Shown here: positions 5,457-13,444 of the stretch, in pieces
Layout: every line of letters starts with the position of its first letter
How positions within the stretch are numbered: position 1 is the first letter of the stretch
From: Desulfobacterales bacterium
GTDB taxonomy: Bacteria; Desulfobacterota; Desulfobacteria; Desulfobacterales; RPRI01
Assembly: GCA_030689795.1 (NCBI GenBank)
Contig: JAUYEO010000055.1
Location: 1-14,276 of the forward strand
Length of the DNA: 14,276 bases
Reading direction: 5' to 3'
Notes under the pieces: generated by a model
What the model was told of the DNA's origin: nothing
The model's database searches: none
The model's input: only the letters and a program-made list of their open reading frames with translations
Program-made: the position numbers and the translations under genes

Positions 5457-8400
5457 TCAAATAAGAGTCTTTCTCTTCCAGAGCTTGTAAATTGCAGGAT
5501 AAACAATAAGTTCCAGTAAAAATGAAGTGACAAGGCCTCCTATCATGGGAGCCGCAATGCGTTTCATTACATCGGTGCCGGTTGCAGTTGACCACATAAT
5601 CGGCAAAAGGCCCATAAATGCGGCGGCAACCGTCATCATCTTGGGGCGCACCCTTTTGACCGCACCGTGGACTATCGCCTCATCCAGCTCTCCGATATTA
5701 TTCAACATACCCGCCTTTTTTGCTGAATCATAGGAAAGATCGAGGAAAAGGAGCATGAATACTCCTGTTTCAGCGTCGAGCCCGAGAAGTGCGATCATTC
5801 CGACCCATGCGGCAATCGAAACATTGTAATCGAGGAAATAAAAAAGCCAGATAGCGCCTATGGCGGAAAAAGGCACAGCCAGCATGACAACCATAGACTT
5901 AAAGGCGGAACGTGTGTTCATGTAAAGAAGAACAAAGATCAAAACGAGTGTAATCGGAACTATCACCTGAAGGAGTTCACGAACCCGCAGCATGTTTTCA
6001 TACTGGCCGCTCCACTGCAAAACATATCCTGTTGGAACGGAAAGTTTTTTTGCAACCTCTTTTTTGGCCTCCGCAACATAGCTCCCGATATCACGTCCTG
6101 TTATATCGACATATACATAACCCGTGAGAAATCCGTTTTCGTTGCGCAGCATGGAAGGCCCGCTGACAATCTCAATATCTGCGAGATGCGCCAGTGGCAC
6201 CGATGACCCCATCGGGGTTGAAACAAGAACCCGCCCCAGCTTGTCCATATCGTCGCGGAGTTCGCGGGGATACCGCAGGTTAACCGGATAACGTTCTCGC
6301 CCCTCGATTGTTGTTGTGATGTTTTCGCCCCCGATTGCGCTCATTATAACCGACTGGAGTTTTCCAATCGTAAGGCCGTAACGGGCAAGCTGATCCCTGC
6401 GGGGTTTAAAATCCACAAAATATCCTCCTGCCACGCGTTCGGCATAAACACTTCTTGTACCGGGAATATCGCGGACAATATTCTCAAGGCTGGCGCCTAT
6501 CTTTTCGATCTCTTTGAGATTGGACCCGGATATTTTTATGCCGACAGGAGTGCGTACTCCCGTGGAAAGCATATCTATACGCGCCTTGATCGGCATGGTC
6601 CATGCGTTCGTCACTCCCGGAATGCGCAAGGCAAAGTCCATCTCGTGAACCAGGTCTTCCCATGATATGGTGTCAGGCCAAGCAGGACGAAGCATTGCCT
6701 TTAAAAATCCCGGCGCCCACGAGGAGTACCATCTCTTCTTTGGCCTCCACTCGTTTTCGGGCTTTAGTATAACAGTCGTCTCCATCATGGAAAAGGGAGC
6801 CGGGTCAGTTGATGTTTCAGCCCGCCCTGCTTTTCCAAAAACTCTTTCCACCTCAGGAAATGATTTTAATACACGGTCCTGTGAAGTAAGAAGCTCCTGG
6901 GCCGCCGTAACCGAAATACCGGGCAGGGTTGTGGGCATATATAGAATACTTCCTTCCTTCAAGGGAGGCATGAATTCCGAACCGAGCTTGAAATAAACAG
7001 GCACACTTAACGCAACAAGCAAAACCGAAGATGCAATGATGGCCCTGGGGTGCTTAAGCACAAATCTGCAGACCGGTTCGTAGACTTTAAATATAACCTT
7101 GCTGACGGGATGGCGCTCTTCAGAATAATATGTACCGACAAGTGTTTTATTTGCAATCCACGCAAACCATTTTGGCCTGAATACAAAAGGATCTATCCTT
7201 GTAAAGAGCATCCGCATTGCAGGATCGAGTGTTATGGCAAGAAGTGCGGCAATAGCCATTGCGAGTGTTTTGGAATAAGCGAGAGGCTTAAATAGCCTCC
7301 CCTCCTGATCCACAAGGGCAAAAACAGGGAGAAAAGCGACAGCTATTACAAGCAGTGAAAAGAAAACCGAAGGGCCTACTTCCTTCAGAGCTTCGAGGCG
7401 CACCTCATGGAAATCCCCTTTTCTGCCGTCCGCCTGCCAGTGGTAAATCTTGTTGTAGGCGTTCTCCACCTCGACTATCGCCCCATCAACAAGAACACCT
7501 ATCGATATTGCTATGCCGGCAAGGGACATGATGTTTACATTAATATTCAGAAGATACATCGGGATAAAGGCGATAAGAACCGAAATTGGGATGGTGGCGA
7601 TAGGAACAATGGCCGAAGGAATATGCCAGAGGAAAAAAAGGATAATCAGCGACACGACAACCATTTCTTCAGTGAGTTTATCCTTTAAGGTTTCAAGCGC
7701 CCTTTGTATAAGATCGGAGCGATCATAAGTCACGAGTATTTCAACTCCCTTTGGAAGGGAAGGCTCAATATCTTTTATCTTTTGCTTGACCCTGTTAATG
7801 ACATTGAGGGCATTTTCCCCGTGCCTCATAACAACAATGCCGCCTACAGTATCGCCAAGACCATCAAGATCTGATACTCCTCTTCGTATTTCAGGCCCCA
7901 GCTCAACACGCCCGATGTCCGAGAGAAGAACCGGAATGCCGCCCGGGCCGGTTTTTAATACTATCTTTTCAAAATCGGACGTAGACTTGGCGTATCCATG
8001 CCCCCGCACCATATATTCAGCGCCGCTCCATTCAAGGAGCCTTCCTCCTACTTCATTATTCGATTCCCGGACCGCTTCCGCAACTTCATTAAGTGAGAGG
8101 CCGAAAGCCGCAAGACGGTTCGGATCAACAGTCACCTGGTACTGCTTCACAAAGCCCCCTATTGAAGCAACCTCGGCAACACCCTGTACCGACTGCAGCG
8201 CATAACGCAGGGTCCAGTCCTGGTATGAACGGAGCTTGTCAAGTGAATGGCTTCCGGAATGGTCAACAAGGGCATACTGAAACACCCATCCGACTCCCGT
8301 GGCGTCGGGTCCCAGCTCAGTCTGAACGCCCTGGGGAAGGCGGGACTGGATTTTGGAAAGATATTCAAGAACTCTTGAACGGGCCCAGTATATGTCGGTT

Positions 8401-8696
8401 CCGTCCTGGAATATCACATAGACGTATGAAAACCCGAAATCGGAGAAACCCCGTATGGCTTTAACCTTGGGAGCGCCAAGGAGAGCTGTTATTATCGGAT
8501 AGGTCAACTGATCTTCAATGATATCCGGAGACCTGTCCCATTTCGAGTATATGATTACCTGGGTATCGGAAAGATCCGGAAGCGCGTCGAGGCGTATTAT
8601 TTTCAAGGTATATACGGCTACCACTATAAGCACCAATACTCCTATAATAACAAGAATTCGGTTCTTCGCGGAAAATTCGATTATTTTATGTATCAT
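5457..8696 (-). CDS. cusA: CusA/CzcA-family heavy-metal RND efflux pump, Cu(I)/Ag(I) type
   Basis: This 1079-residue inner-membrane proton antiporter is the motor of a tripartite metal exporter. TM1 lies at about 13-32, followed by a periplasmic loop to about 340. A TM block at about 343-495 includes TM4 with GVLVDGAIVEVENA (400-413), whose D404 matches the proton-relay aspartate D405 of E. coli CusA. TM7 (about 550-568), a second periplasmic loop and TM8-12 (about 908-1070) follow. The three methionines that bind Cu(I) in E. coli CusA are kept: M587 in LYMPTTLPGIS, M637 in DPAPFSMMETT and M709 in IDMLSTG. That points to copper/silver rather than Zn/Co/Cd. The ATG overlaps the cusB stop in ATGA, with GGAGGGGG as ribosome site. 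The frame is complete and of normal length. Confidence 0.95.
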   Translation of the reverse strand: MIHKIIEFSAKNRILVIIGVLVLIVVAVYTLKIIRLDALPDLSDTQVIIYSKWDRSPDIIEDQLTYPIITALLGAPKVKAIRGFSDFGFSYVYVIFQDGTDIYWARSRVLEYLSKIQSRLPQGVQTELGPDATGVGWVFQYALVDHSGSHSLDKLRSYQDWTLRYALQSVQGVAEVASIGGFVKQYQVTVDPNRLAAFGLSLNEVAEAVRESNNEVGGRLLEWSGAEYMVRGHGYAKSTSDFEKIVLKTGPGGIPVLLSDIGRVELGPEIRRGVSDLDGLGDTVGGIVVMRHGENALNVINRVKQKIKDIEPSLPKGVEILVTYDRSDLIQRALETLKDKLTEEMVVVSLIILFFLWHIPSAIVPIATIPISVLIAFIPMYLLNINVNIMSLAGIAISIGVLVDGAIVEVENAYNKIYHWQADGRKGDFHEVRLEALKEVGPSVFFSLLVIAVAFLPVFALVDQEGRLFKPLAYSKTLAMAIAALLAITLDPAMRMLFTRIDPFVFRPKWFAWIANKTLVGTYYSEERHPVSKVIFKVYEPVCRFVLKHPRAIIASSVLLVALSVPVYFKLGSEFMPPLKEGSILYMPTTLPGISVTAAQELLTSQDRVLKSFPEVERVFGKAGRAETSTDPAPFSMMETTVILKPENEWRPKKRWYSSWAPGFLKAMLRPAWPDTISWEDLVHEMDFALRIPGVTNAWTMPIKARIDMLSTGVRTPVGIKISGSNLKEIEKIGASLENIVRDIPGTRSVYAERVAGGYFVDFKPRRDQLARYGLTIGKLQSVIMSAIGGENITTTIEGRERYPVNLRYPRELRDDMDKLGRVLVSTPMGSSVPLAHLADIEIVSGPSMLRNENGFLTGYVYVDITGRDIGSYVAEAKKEVAKKLSVPTGYVLQWSGQYENMLRVRELLQVIVPITLVLIFVLLYMNTRSAFKSMVVMLAVPFSAIGAIWLFYFLDYNVSIAAWVGMIALLGLDAETGVFMLLFLDLSYDSAKKAGMLNNIGELDEAIVHGAVKRVRPKMMTVAAAFMGLLPIMWSTATGTDVMKRIAAPMIGGLVTSFLLELIVYPAIYKLWKRKTLI

Positions 8697-10153
8697 TTGC
8701 CCCCTCCGGCTCCTGCCGCCTGCAGAATCGCAGCCCTCACCCGTGATTCGGAATCAAGAAGGAAATTTGCCCGGACAACAACTTTTTCGCCCGCCCTGAC
8801 CCCTGATATTACCTGGACCAAACCGCCGCTGCGATATCCGACTTTAACTTCCCGCGGCTCGAAACGGTCTCCGCCGATACCCACAAAAACAATCTGGCGA
8901 AGGCCTGTATTCATAACGGATGAATCAGGGACAACGACCGAATCTGAAGTCTCGATCTTCATCGAAACATTCACATACATTTCAGGCTTCAAGGAAAAAT
9001 CGCTGTTTTGAAACTCGAATCTCGCTCTCAGTGTGCGGCTCTGCGGATCAAGATAAGGATATATGTAAGAGATCCGGCCGGTCTTTTGCGCTTTCGGGTC
9101 GTATGGAAATGTAAATACAGCCTTTTGTCCCAGCCGGATAAGGTGGGCTTCAAACTCGTAAAAATCGGCTTCAATCCATACTTTGGAAAGATCTGTAATG
9201 GTAAAAAGCTCCATTCCGGGTTCAACCTGCTGGCCTTCATAAACCCCTTTTGCAGTCACAAAACCGGAAACCGGCGCAAGTAAAGTAACTGTACGTTTTG
9301 GCAGACCGGTCTGCTCTATTTCCTTTATTAAGCTTTCAGGAACATCAAAGAGCTCAAGCCTTCTTCTTGCGGCTTTTAAAAGATCTTCACCTCCTTTCCG
9401 AACTTCAGGAATGGAAGAGCCTGCGAAGCTCACCGCATTTTCTCGTGCGCGCAGAAATTCCTCCTGGCTTCCGAGAAGCTGCGGTGAATAGATAGTCAAA
9501 AGGGGCTGGCCTGCTCTGACAAGCCGGCCGGTTGTGTTTACATATAACTTTTCTATCCATCCTGAATTTTTTGTATGCACATGGCGGACACTGGTTTCAT
9601 CCGGCTTAACAAGGCCGACGGCCCTGATGTCTCCCTCCATTTTCTGTTTTACTGCTTCTGCCGTCTGAATACCGGCAAGACGGATTCCTTTTTCATCTAT
9701 GGTAACCGTCGCAAGCCCTTTTACTCCCTTGTCAGGCGGTGATATCTCATCGGGATAGACCGGCACGTAGTCCATTCCCATCTCATCCTTTGCGGGAACA
9801 GGCGAGCTTATCGAAGGATCCATAGGGTTGCGGTAGAAAAGGATCTTCCGCTCTCTGCTCAAAGGCTGTCCAATCTTATTTTTTTCAGGCTCAGCAGCCT
9901 GTTTAATTGAAGGAGCAGTCTTGGCAGTCTTTTCTGATGATGCGGACTTGCTTTTTTCAATCGGCACAATATCCATTCCGCAGATCGGGCAGCTTCCGGG
10001 TTTATCAGAAATATATGTGGGATGCATTGGACACTGGTATTGAACCGCATCTTCATCCTTATTTTTTTCGGCACAGGCGAATATAAAGGCAGCCAGAAAA
10101 AGCGCTGTTACGACAATAACTGTTAATTTATATCCATGAGATGATATCTTCAT
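8693..10153 (-). CDS. cusB: CusB-like RND periplasmic adaptor with N-terminal heavy-metal-binding domain
   Basis: This 486-residue membrane-fusion protein joins the pump to the outer channel. It starts with a hydrophobic export segment (10-26) and C27 in IFAC, a loose lipobox. A heavy-metal-binding domain follows (39-66) with C41-P-M43-H44 and C55-P-I-C58-G-M60. A linker of charged and Ala/Ser-rich residues leads to a second motif (107-133) with methionines M111, M125 and M127, spaced like M21, M36 and M38 of E. coli CusB, the copper hand-over site. The rest is the usual adaptor body: a barrel-sandwich half around 190-225, a helical hairpin (about 228-285), the second sandwich half LLAPVSGFVTAKGVYEGQ (291-308), a beta-barrel, and a membrane-proximal domain. 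Start ATG at 10153 overlaps the channel gene stop; AAGGAG lies 8 nt upstream. Confidence 0.94.
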   Translation of the reverse strand: MKISSHGYKLTVIVVTALFLAAFIFACAEKNKDEDAVQYQCPMHPTYISDKPGSCPICGMDIVPIEKSKSASSEKTAKTAPSIKQAAEPEKNKIGQPLSRERKILFYRNPMDPSISSPVPAKDEMGMDYVPVYPDEISPPDKGVKGLATVTIDEKGIRLAGIQTAEAVKQKMEGDIRAVGLVKPDETSVRHVHTKNSGWIEKLYVNTTGRLVRAGQPLLTIYSPQLLGSQEEFLRARENAVSFAGSSIPEVRKGGEDLLKAARRRLELFDVPESLIKEIEQTGLPKRTVTLLAPVSGFVTAKGVYEGQQVEPGMELFTITDLSKVWIEADFYEFEAHLIRLGQKAVFTFPYDPKAQKTGRISYIYPYLDPQSRTLRARFEFQNSDFSLKPEMYVNVSMKIETSDSVVVPDSSVMNTGLRQIVFVGIGGDRFEPREVKVGYRSGGLVQVISGVRAGEKVVVRANFLLDSESRVRAAILQAAGAGGGK

Positions 10154-11448
10154 GGTTTTTCTCCTTTCTTTTCACTTATAGGGAAAGGGGCTGTAAAAGC
10201 ATCTATACCTGCCCATGATATAAACTTGTCCGACTCCCGGCGCGCAAGCTGTGCAAGTGCATCAAACCAGAGATTATAATCTTCTATAACAACCGAAAAA
10301 TCAGCCCGACCGGCAATATATGAAGCACGAGCCGAATTAAGAGCCGCGCTCGTCTGGGGAATAATGGCGTCCCTGTATCTCCTGATCTGCTCCTGATCCC
10401 GGTTCCATCTTGCAAAAAGACCTGCGATTTCCGAGCTGATGACTGTTTCAGCTTCTTTAAGACTTCTTTTGGCCTCTTCAAGTTTATGCCCTGCCGCACG
10501 CTTAAGAGGTTTTTGCTTGCTGTTTTGCCATACGGGAAGAGTAAGTCCAAAGGAGATAAGAGCCATAGGATCATATTCATTGTCAAAACCTATTCCGGCT
10601 CCAGCAAAAAAATCCGGCCAGAAATCGAGTTCGGCGGATTCAAGCCTGTACTCAGCCGATTTCACAGCAGCTTTTTTTATAAAAACAGCGGGAGAATTTG
10701 CCAGGGCAAGCTCTTCCAATCTCTCTATGCCTTCATGCTTTATGGAAACCGAAGGCAAAGCCGTGACTTTCCCCACAGGGAAACTTCCGGAGCGTCCAAG
10801 CAATCTGTTTAACCCGGCAGCCATGCCCGTCCGCTCGGCAGCGATATCATACATTCGCTCGGTTAGGCGTGATGACTCAATCTGGGCTTTTATCTGCGAC
10901 TCCTGCTCCCCCTCTCCTGTGCTGTATCGCATGGCTGCTGTGGCCTCCAGCATTCTTACAAGTTCTCTTGCCGCATTAAGAACCAGGGTCTCGCTGTCAA
11001 GGGCATATAGTCCGGCATAAATGGTGCGAACATCCCTTGTAATCTGCCTTTCAATATCAACAAGGCCGGCATATTCCATCTCCGATTCGGCGCCTGCGGT
11101 TTTCCCCAAAACGGAACGCTTACCCGGAAAAGGAAATTCCTGCTTCAATACAATCTCTCCTTTTACGAAACCCGGAGACGAAAGGGAACTGATATTTTCC
11201 TCAAGCAAGAATTCAAGTTCAGGATCCGGAAGAGCCGACGCGGGTTCAACAAGCTCCCTTGAAGCGGCGACTCTCGATCGGATGGCCCCGACAGCAGGCG
11301 ATTTCTCAAGCGCTTCGGCTATCAGTTCATCAACAGGCGGCGCCAATAAATCATCTTTCGGCTTGTCGGAAGCATCGCCGTTTCCGGAATAAAAGGAAAA
11401 CAGCAGCATTAATATTATGAAAAGCCTGGAAATTATATTTACTTTCAA
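10150..11448 (-). CDS. TolC/CusC-family outer-membrane efflux channel
   Basis: This outer-membrane-factor protein has 432 residues from the TTG at 11448. That start is preceded at 5 nt by AGGGAGG and yields a classic signal peptide (MKVNIISRLFIILMLLFSFY, then SGNGDA). An ATG at 11475 would add nine residues but lacks a ribosome site and would itself contain the AGGGAGG. The mature part has two repeats of the OEP fold: helices and strands with LPDPELEF (73-80), EFPFPGKR (104-111), then a second half with FWPDFFAGAGIGF and LISFGLTLPVW strands and a long amphipathic Lys/Glu-rich helix. It forms the trimeric exit duct docked by the adaptor. The stop overlaps cusB in ATGA, so translation is coupled. 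The product is CusC-like by context; sequence alone says only the OEP family. Confidence 0.92.
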   Translation of the reverse strand: MKVNIISRLFIILMLLFSFYSGNGDASDKPKDDLLAPPVDELIAEALEKSPAVGAIRSRVAASRELVEPASALPDPELEFLLEENISSLSSPGFVKGEIVLKQEFPFPGKRSVLGKTAGAESEMEYAGLVDIERQITRDVRTIYAGLYALDSETLVLNAARELVRMLEATAAMRYSTGEGEQESQIKAQIESSRLTERMYDIAAERTGMAAGLNRLLGRSGSFPVGKVTALPSVSIKHEGIERLEELALANSPAVFIKKAAVKSAEYRLESAELDFWPDFFAGAGIGFDNEYDPMALISFGLTLPVWQNSKQKPLKRAAGHKLEEAKRSLKEAETVISSEIAGLFARWNRDQEQIRRYRDAIIPQTSAALNSARASYIAGRADFSVVIEDYNLWFDALAQLARRESDKFISWAGIDAFTAPFPISEKKGEKP

Positions 11449-11453
11449 GGAAT

Positions 11454-11460
11454 CCTCCCT
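11454..11460 (-). promoter_or_regulatory. Ribosome binding site that sets the TTG start of the channel gene
   Basis: AGGGAGG on the minus strand lies 5 nt before the TTG at 11448. It falls within codons 6-8 of the longer ATG-started reading, which has no ribosome site of its own, so it argues for the shorter protein. Confidence 0.65.
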
Positions 11461-11517
11461 GCTGAATATGGTCATTCGGCAAAGTTAGAATTATTTTTTT
11501 GTAACTGCGCGGGAATT

Positions 11518-11590
11518 AGAAGCCAGAATCCATAATAGAAGCGAGGATGGACTTCTTTTCATTCTGACTTCTGAATTCTGGCTTCTGGCT
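11518..11590. repeat. Heptamer tandem repeat with an inverted partner
   Basis: ATTCTGA, CTTCTGA, ATTCTGG, CTTCTGG and CT run in tandem at 11561-11590 (period 7). A perfect 12-nt inverted match (AGAAGCCAGAAT at 11518-11529, ATTCTGGCTTCT at 11575-11586) encloses 45 bases. It sits between the DUF3347-type gene and the channel gene, and the transcript could fold here. There is no T-run to make it a standard terminator. Confidence 0.6.
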
Positions 11591-11602
11591 CCGATTATTT
11601 AC

Positions 11603-12121
11603 TTACTTTTTTGCATCCGGGCCTGAAATTATCTCTCCACATGAAAGCATTTTAGAGCCATAATATGGGTTGCGTATTTTTGCTCCCCTCTGAAGCCACG
11701 ATCCCGGATTCATGGAGCAATATATTACATTTATTCCTGAAGGCTTTGACATTGAGGTCCACATGACCATTGGTTTTGATAAATCCACGAGTGCGACTCT
11801 CAATGATGCAATATCCTTCGCCAGAGCCATTTTCTTAGCCCCGTCTGAAATGCCTCCCGGAATACGCTTGTAATGAGAGGCATGCTCACCTGTTACAAGA
11901 GAAGATGAAACGCTCCCGGCAAGATCTTCAATTTTTTTAACAGCATCGGCAACTCCGTCTGTCTTATCTGAAGCAAGCCTGTCTGCTATTTTAAGATATT
12001 CCGCAAGGATCGGCTGCATCTTTTCATCGAACTTTTCACTCCCTGCAAAAACAGGATTTCCGATTGATGAAACTGCCAGAAACATAAAACTGGTTATAAG
12101 GATTAAAGAAAGTTTTTTCAT
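11603..12121 (-). CDS. Periplasmic DUF3347-type metal-associated protein
   Basis: This 172-residue exported protein has a signal peptide (1-26, ending NPVFA, probable cut before GSEKF). A helical N-terminal part carries conserved-looking segments (MQPILAEYLKIADRLASD, 35-52). The C-terminal block is the DUF3347 signature: C135-S-M137 in VIYCSMNPGSWLQ, then IRNPYYG (149-155) and M158-L-S-C161-G. The Cys/Met pairs suit binding of soft metals such as Cu(I), though binding is inferred. Proteins with this domain are often coded beside or fused to copper adaptors. Here it leads the copper-efflux cluster and sits where CusF would be in E. coli, 154 nt before the channel gene. GGAGGG lies 5 nt before the ATG. 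A sigma-54 promoter candidate lies about 100 nt upstream. Confidence 0.8.
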   Translation of the reverse strand: MKKLSLILITSFMFLAVSSIGNPVFAGSEKFDEKMQPILAEYLKIADRLASDKTDGVADAVKKIEDLAGSVSSSLVTGEHASHYKRIPGGISDGAKKMALAKDIASLRVALVDLSKPMVMWTSMSKPSGINVIYCSMNPGSWLQRGAKIRNPYYGSKMLSCGEIISGPDAKK

Positions 12122-12215
12122 TTTTTCCCTCCATTATTTGATTATTACATGTAAAATCAAATTTTATGACGGTTTCGTAATATGAACTCATCCAAATTTT
12201 AACAGCAATTACAAA

Positions 12216-12231
12216 AGCAAGTGATATGCCA
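12216..12231 (-). promoter_or_regulatory. Sigma-54 (RpoN) promoter candidate for the copper-efflux operon
   Basis: On the minus strand TGGCATATCACTTGCT matches the sigma-54 consensus TGGCACG-N4-TTGCW with the invariant GG and GC exactly ten bases apart (GG at 12230-12229, GC at 12218-12217). A transcript would begin near 12205, about 84 nt before the DUF3347-type gene. This class of promoter needs an NtrC-type activator, which is not in the window. Confidence 0.65.
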
Positions 12232-12252
12232 CTTAACAGGAATTGTTTAAAA

Positions 12253-12274
12253 TAATTATATCATCTTATAATTA
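12253..12274. promoter_or_regulatory. Palindrome upstream of the sigma-54 promoter, possible activator site
   Basis: TAATTATA-N6-TATAATTA is a perfect 8-bp inverted repeat centred about 60 nt upstream of the predicted sigma-54 start. The place and symmetry would suit a dimeric regulator, but the arms are pure A/T, so chance in AT-rich DNA is a real alternative. Confidence 0.3.
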
Positions 12275-12513
12275 CTGAAAATAACGGGACAGGGTTGAAA
12301 AATGAACTCTAAATGTAAAACAGGTTGTGGATATATTATATACAGGCTGAGTATATAACTGAAACTTTACGGATATATTGTATCCATATTAATTGTGATG
12401 TCAATACGTTTCGGCAGTTTAAAAAATATAGAATACTTCAAAAAGATTTGATCTTTACGAATAAATATAAGACAATATATTCAGATCATCTCCAAAAGAG
12501 TTGGTGATTGCAT

Positions 12514-12550
12514 CAGGGTTCAAGGGGTCGAGGATTCAGGGGTTCAAGTG
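12514..12550. repeat. Degenerate 8-bp tandem repeat (CAAGGGTT family)
   Basis: CAGGGTT, CAAGGGGT, CGAGGATT, CAGGGGTT and CAAGTG follow one another with a period of 7-8. The same unit recurs at 13759-13791 inside the yhbY 3' end. It lies just upstream of the chosen start of the secretin-like gene; reading it as coding would give an arginine/serine-rich extension with no family support. Confidence 0.55.
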
Positions 12551-12588
12551 ATTGTGAGAGACGGGGCTTAAAATATCGGATGGGGAAT

Positions 12589-13410
12589 ATGAAGAGACAG
12601 TCCTTTTGCAAATCAATAATTATATTCATGGTCTTTTTTGCGGGATTATCTCTTGCTGATGTCGTGGAAATAATACAGATCCATTACAGGAGCGCTCCGG
12701 ATGCTCTCAGGATTGTCGAAAAACTGCTGACAAGGGATGGCTCGGTTACTATGGACGAGCGGACAAACTCACTTGTTGTAAGAGACAGCGAGGAGTCAGT
12801 CGGCAGAATAAAAAAGATCATGGAGAATTTTGACAAAGCAATAGAGCAGGCAAAAATAAGAGTGAGGTTCAATGAAAACGAATCGGACTCGGGCCGTTTG
12901 GTTTCGGCAGGAGGTTCTCTTCACGGAAAGAACTGGGAAATATCGTCCGGAAAGAAAAAGAACGGTGTGGAAGTTCGTGTCGAAGATATTGACAAAAGCA
13001 GGCAGATGGGATCCGAATATTTTGTGACTGTTGCTTCAGGAAGCCCGGCCTATATCGTAACAGGCAAAAGCATTCCGTACAGGGAAAAATGGGTGCGTAT
13101 CGGCGGGAAACGCGTCATTGCAGGCGATTCCGTTCACTTTGAGAAAATAGAAACCGGCATTGAGATTACCCCTGTCATAGCAGGCGATCATGCCGATATA
13201 AGAATCGTTCCGAGAATTTCGAGCGGGGAACAGGAAGGCGGCGTAATCCGTTTCTCCGAAGCCTCAACAAGGATGACGGTTCCTCTGGGAAAGTGGGTGA
13301 CGATAGGCGGTGCGGATCAAAAAGAGAACGAGGTCTTAAATGCCGTTTTAGAAAAGGGCAGCGGAACGCACGATTCATTTTTTTCGATTTCCATAATGAT
13401 TCAAAAATAA
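12589..13410 (+). CDS. Secretin N-domain-containing periplasmic protein (truncated secretin/NolW-like)
   Basis: From the ATG at 12589 the protein has 273 residues: signal peptide (1-23, KSIIIFMVFFAGLSLA, cut before DVVEI), then a secretin N-domain (about 24-82) with the pattern IQIHYRSAPDALRIVEKLL, NSLVVRDSEES and IKKIMENFD. The second half (about 140-272) has secretin-like beta-strand phrases: EYFVTVASGSPAYIVTGKSIP, GIEITPVIAGDHADIRIVPRIS, VPLGKWVTIGG and the closing ISIMIQK. Full secretins run to 400-700 residues with several N-domains, so this is a short, single-N-domain form. An in-frame ATG at 12580 is also possible, with G-rich sequence near both; a longer TTG start at 12508 would translate the tandem repeat and hide the signal peptide. 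No type II secretion or pilus genes are near, so its partner is unknown. Confidence 0.75.
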   Translation: MKRQSFCKSIIIFMVFFAGLSLADVVEIIQIHYRSAPDALRIVEKLLTRDGSVTMDERTNSLVVRDSEESVGRIKKIMENFDKAIEQAKIRVRFNENESDSGRLVSAGGSLHGKNWEISSGKKKNGVEVRVEDIDKSRQMGSEYFVTVASGSPAYIVTGKSIPYREKWVRIGGKRVIAGDSVHFEKIETGIEITPVIAGDHADIRIVPRISSGEQEGGVIRFSEASTRMTVPLGKWVTIGGADQKENEVLNAVLEKGSGTHDSFFSISIMIQK

Positions 13411-13433
13411 GATGGACTTTTTACGAAGCCGTC

Positions 13434-13440
13434 AGGGAGG
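13434..13440 (+). promoter_or_regulatory. Ribosome binding site that sets the TTG start of the yhbY-like gene
   Basis: AGGGAGG lies 4 nt before the TTG at 13445. The alternative ATG at 13412 follows the previous stop by one base with no ribosome site, and its extra 11 residues are not part of the YhbY fold. Confidence 0.6.
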
Positions 13441-13444
13441 ATTT

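Larger units (their letters stand above)
12122..12588. other. Divergent intergenic region between the copper operon and the secretin-like gene
   Basis: About 465 AT-rich bases lie between two divergently read genes. They hold a sigma-54 promoter candidate facing left (12216-12231), an AT palindrome upstream of it (12253-12274), two related short sequences GGATATATT (12329-12337 and 12371-12379, the second within a small hairpin GGATA-TATTG-TATCC), and a degenerate 8-bp tandem repeat (12514-12550) just before the rightward gene. Small open frames here show no protein features. Confidence 0.6.

Noticed and set aside
5420..5457. A- and T-runs after the cusA stop as an intrinsic terminator
   Set aside because: Only a 3-bp GC core can pair (GGC with GCC), which is too weak to call a terminator.
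10439..11020. 193-residue plus-strand open frame opposite the outer-membrane channel gene
   Set aside because: Serine/alanine-rich shadow of the real minus-strand gene, with no domain.
12325..12507. 60-residue plus-strand open frame just before the secretin-like gene
   Set aside because: It begins with GTG and no ribosome site, lies in AT-rich regulatory DNA, and shows no domain or signal; its composition reflects the spacer.
12508..12588. Upstream TTG extension of the secretin-like protein
   Set aside because: It would translate the 8-bp tandem repeat and bury an obvious signal peptide that begins at the ATG at 12589.
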